Positions 6,140 to 6,783 of a stretch of 6,783 nt of DNA are shown here, piece after piece. A program made the translations under genes and the position numbers. The DNA comes from an uncultured Spirochaetota bacterium (GTDB taxonomy: Bacteria > Spirochaetota > UBA4802 > UBA5368), in assembly GCA_937864375.1 (NCBI GenBank), contig CALMJO010000529.1:1-6783 (forward strand), read 5' to 3'. Position 1 is the stretch's first letter. Each line of letters opens with the position of its first letter. A model generated the notes under the pieces. That model saw only the letters and a list, made by a program, of their open reading frames with translations. It had not been told where the DNA came from and ran no database searches.

Positions 6140-6182
6140 TCCGGCATTCCATATCTGAAGGCCCGTCCGCTGCAGGATCAGG
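6135..6182 (+). terminator. Stem-loop over the activator stop codon, possible terminator
   Basis: CCTGATCC at 6135-6142, containing the TGA stop, pairs perfectly with GGATCAGG at 6175-6182. After one mismatch the stem continues inward as GCA (6144-6146) with TGC (6171-6173), leaving a 24-base loop. Only a poor T-rich stretch (TGTCTTT) follows, so it is a weak intrinsic terminator candidate at best. Its place, between the activator and a promoter, fits an operon end. Confidence 0.35.
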
Positions 6183-6251
6183 ATGTCTTTCGGGTTCCAG
6201 GCCGACGACTGACGCGGCCGCGGGTGACGGCGCGTTTCCCGGGTCCGGATC

Positions 6252-6280
6252 TTGCCTCCGCCGGCGGGGAACGGTATATT
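6252..6280 (+). promoter_or_regulatory. Sigma70-type promoter for the PNPOx-family gene
   Basis: TTGCCT at 6252-6257 (4 of 6 to TTGACA) and TATATT at 6275-6280 (5 of 6 to TATAAT) are exactly 17 bases apart. Transcription would begin near 6287, giving a leader of about 57 bases. This makes the last gene its own transcription unit. Confidence 0.65.
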
Positions 6281-6303
6281 GTTTCATTACGCATGATGAG
6301 CCT

Positions 6304-6319
6304 GTGCGCGAACGCGCAC
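6304..6319 (+). promoter_or_regulatory. Perfect palindrome in the leader of the PNPOx-family gene
   Basis: GTGCGCG and CGCGCAC flank an AA centre, a 7-bp perfect inverted repeat that begins about 17 bases after the predicted transcription start and is followed at once by the palindrome GTGCAC (6320-6325). It could be a repressor operator or an RNA hairpin just ahead of the ribosome binding site at 6333-6338. GC-rich DNA makes such palindromes commoner, so this is tentative. Confidence 0.4.
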
Positions 6320-6332
6320 GTGCACGGCGCCA

Positions 6333-6338
6333 GGGAGG
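6333..6338 (+). promoter_or_regulatory. Ribosome binding site of the PNPOx-family gene
   Basis: GGGAGG lies 5 bases before ATG 6344 and decides the start. The frame is open back to 6224, but that part overlaps the predicted promoter and encodes nothing family-like. Confidence 0.8.
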
Positions 6339-6343
6339 AATAC

Positions 6344-6730
6344 ATGGATCTAAACAATTACTTTGAAACGCACACGGGCACGGGCGTGCTCGCCACCGCC
6401 GACGCGCAGGGATTCCCGAACGCGGCGCTCTATTCCCGGCCCCACTTCATGGAGGACGGGACCGTCGCCTTCGTCATGAACGACCGCCTGAGCCACCGCA
6501 ACCTCGAGGAAAACCGTTATGCGGCATTTATTTTCGTGGAGAGCGGAACGAAAAGGGACGGGATCCGGCTGTACATGGAGAAGCTCCGCGAGACCGACGA
6601 CCCCGCCGAAATAGAGAAATACCGGCGCCACCGCACGGGCGGGGACGAGGTCCCGGGAAAGAAGCGCTTCCTGGTATTTTTCCGGATAGAAAAAACGCGC
6701 CCGCTCGTGGAGCCGGACGCGGCTCCCTGA
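6344..6730 (+). CDS. Pyridoxamine 5'-phosphate oxidase family protein (FMN split barrel)
   Basis: A 128-residue single-domain protein of the PNPOx-like flavin split-barrel superfamily. Family features are the N-terminal helix then GTGVLATADAQGFPNAALYSRP (residues about 12-33), the strand VAFVMNDR (41-48), the S-HRNLEENRYAAFIFVE block (50-66), where the helix leads to a strand packing against the flavin, and a closing strand RFLVFFRIEKTRPL (108-121). Members bind FMN (some F420 or heme) and reduce small molecules or act as flavin sensors; many are not true PNP oxidases, and at this length the classic vitamin B6 enzyme (about 210-220 residues) is unlikely. It has its own promoter and leader palindrome, so a link with the upstream cluster is uncertain. 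A redox or oxygen-stress role would be compatible with anaerobic neighbours, but that is inference. Confidence 0.85.
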   Translation: MDLNNYFETHTGTGVLATADAQGFPNAALYSRPHFMEDGTVAFVMNDRLSHRNLEENRYAAFIFVESGTKRDGIRLYMEKLRETDDPAEIEKYRRHRTGGDEVPGKKRFLVFFRIEKTRPLVEPDAAP

Positions 6731-6754
6731 TCAGGCGGGGTCCGTTTCCCGCGG

Positions 6755-6768
6755 GCGCGCATGCGCGC
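6755..6768 (+). other. 14-base palindrome downstream of the last gene
   Basis: GCGCGCATGCGCGC is perfectly self-complementary, 24 bases past the stop of the PNPOx-family gene. A smaller stem, GCGGG (6735-6739) with CCCGC (6748-6752), precedes it. Neither has a T-run, so a terminator role is possible but unproven. Confidence 0.3.
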
Positions 6769-6783
6769 TAGACGATTTCGTAG

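Noticed and set aside
6224..6343. An N-terminal extension of the PNPOx-family protein
   Set aside because: It overlaps the predicted promoter and leader, and GGGAGG at 6333-6338 favours ATG 6344.

Overview
This is a GC-rich stretch (roughly two thirds G+C by eye) with six protein-coding genes, all on the + strand. The first is cut by the left edge. The content points to an anaerobic bacterium: the core genes belong to oxygen-sensitive, ATP-driven low-potential reductase/dehydratase families, and two others resemble parts of the acetyl-CoA synthase/CO dehydrogenase world. The lineage cannot be settled from the window; a Desulfobacterota- or Spirochaetota-like anaerobe would fit, but that is a guess.

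Layout. Positions 1-788 hold an activator ATPase of the BadF/BadG/BcrA/BcrD/HgdC family (5' truncated). Positions 889-1626 hold a short relative of the acetyl-CoA synthase/CdhC subunit that keeps the middle domain and a CX2CX5C motif but lacks the catalytic remainder. It overlaps by 8 bases a CooC/AcsF-like MinD-type ATPase with a CXC motif (1619-2410). Next come two subunits of the 2-hydroxyacyl-CoA dehydratase / benzoyl-CoA reductase / double-cubane-cluster family, a short HgdB/BcrC-like one (2514-3677) and a long HgdA/BcrB-like one (3688-5097), almost touching. After a 235-base spacer with four degenerate 7-bp tandem repeats comes a second, intact activator ATPase (5333-6139). A good sigma70-type promoter with a 17-bp spacer then drives a small FMN split-barrel protein of the pyridoxamine-phosphate-oxidase family (6344-6730).

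How the parts could work together. In known systems, an HgdC/BcrAD-type ATPase dimer with one bridging [4Fe-4S] cluster injects an electron, driven by ATP, into a two-subunit Fe-S enzyme. The window has both halves of such a machine, and two activators, as in class I benzoyl-CoA reductase. Unusually, a nickel-chaperone-type ATPase and an acetyl-CoA-synthase fragment sit between the first activator and the enzyme subunits, with no CO dehydrogenase or complete acetyl-CoA synthase in view. My main hypothesis is an ATP-driven reductase or dehydratase with a dedicated metal-maturation or metal-carrying pair. Its substrate cannot be inferred. The PNPOx-like gene looks like a separate transcription unit.
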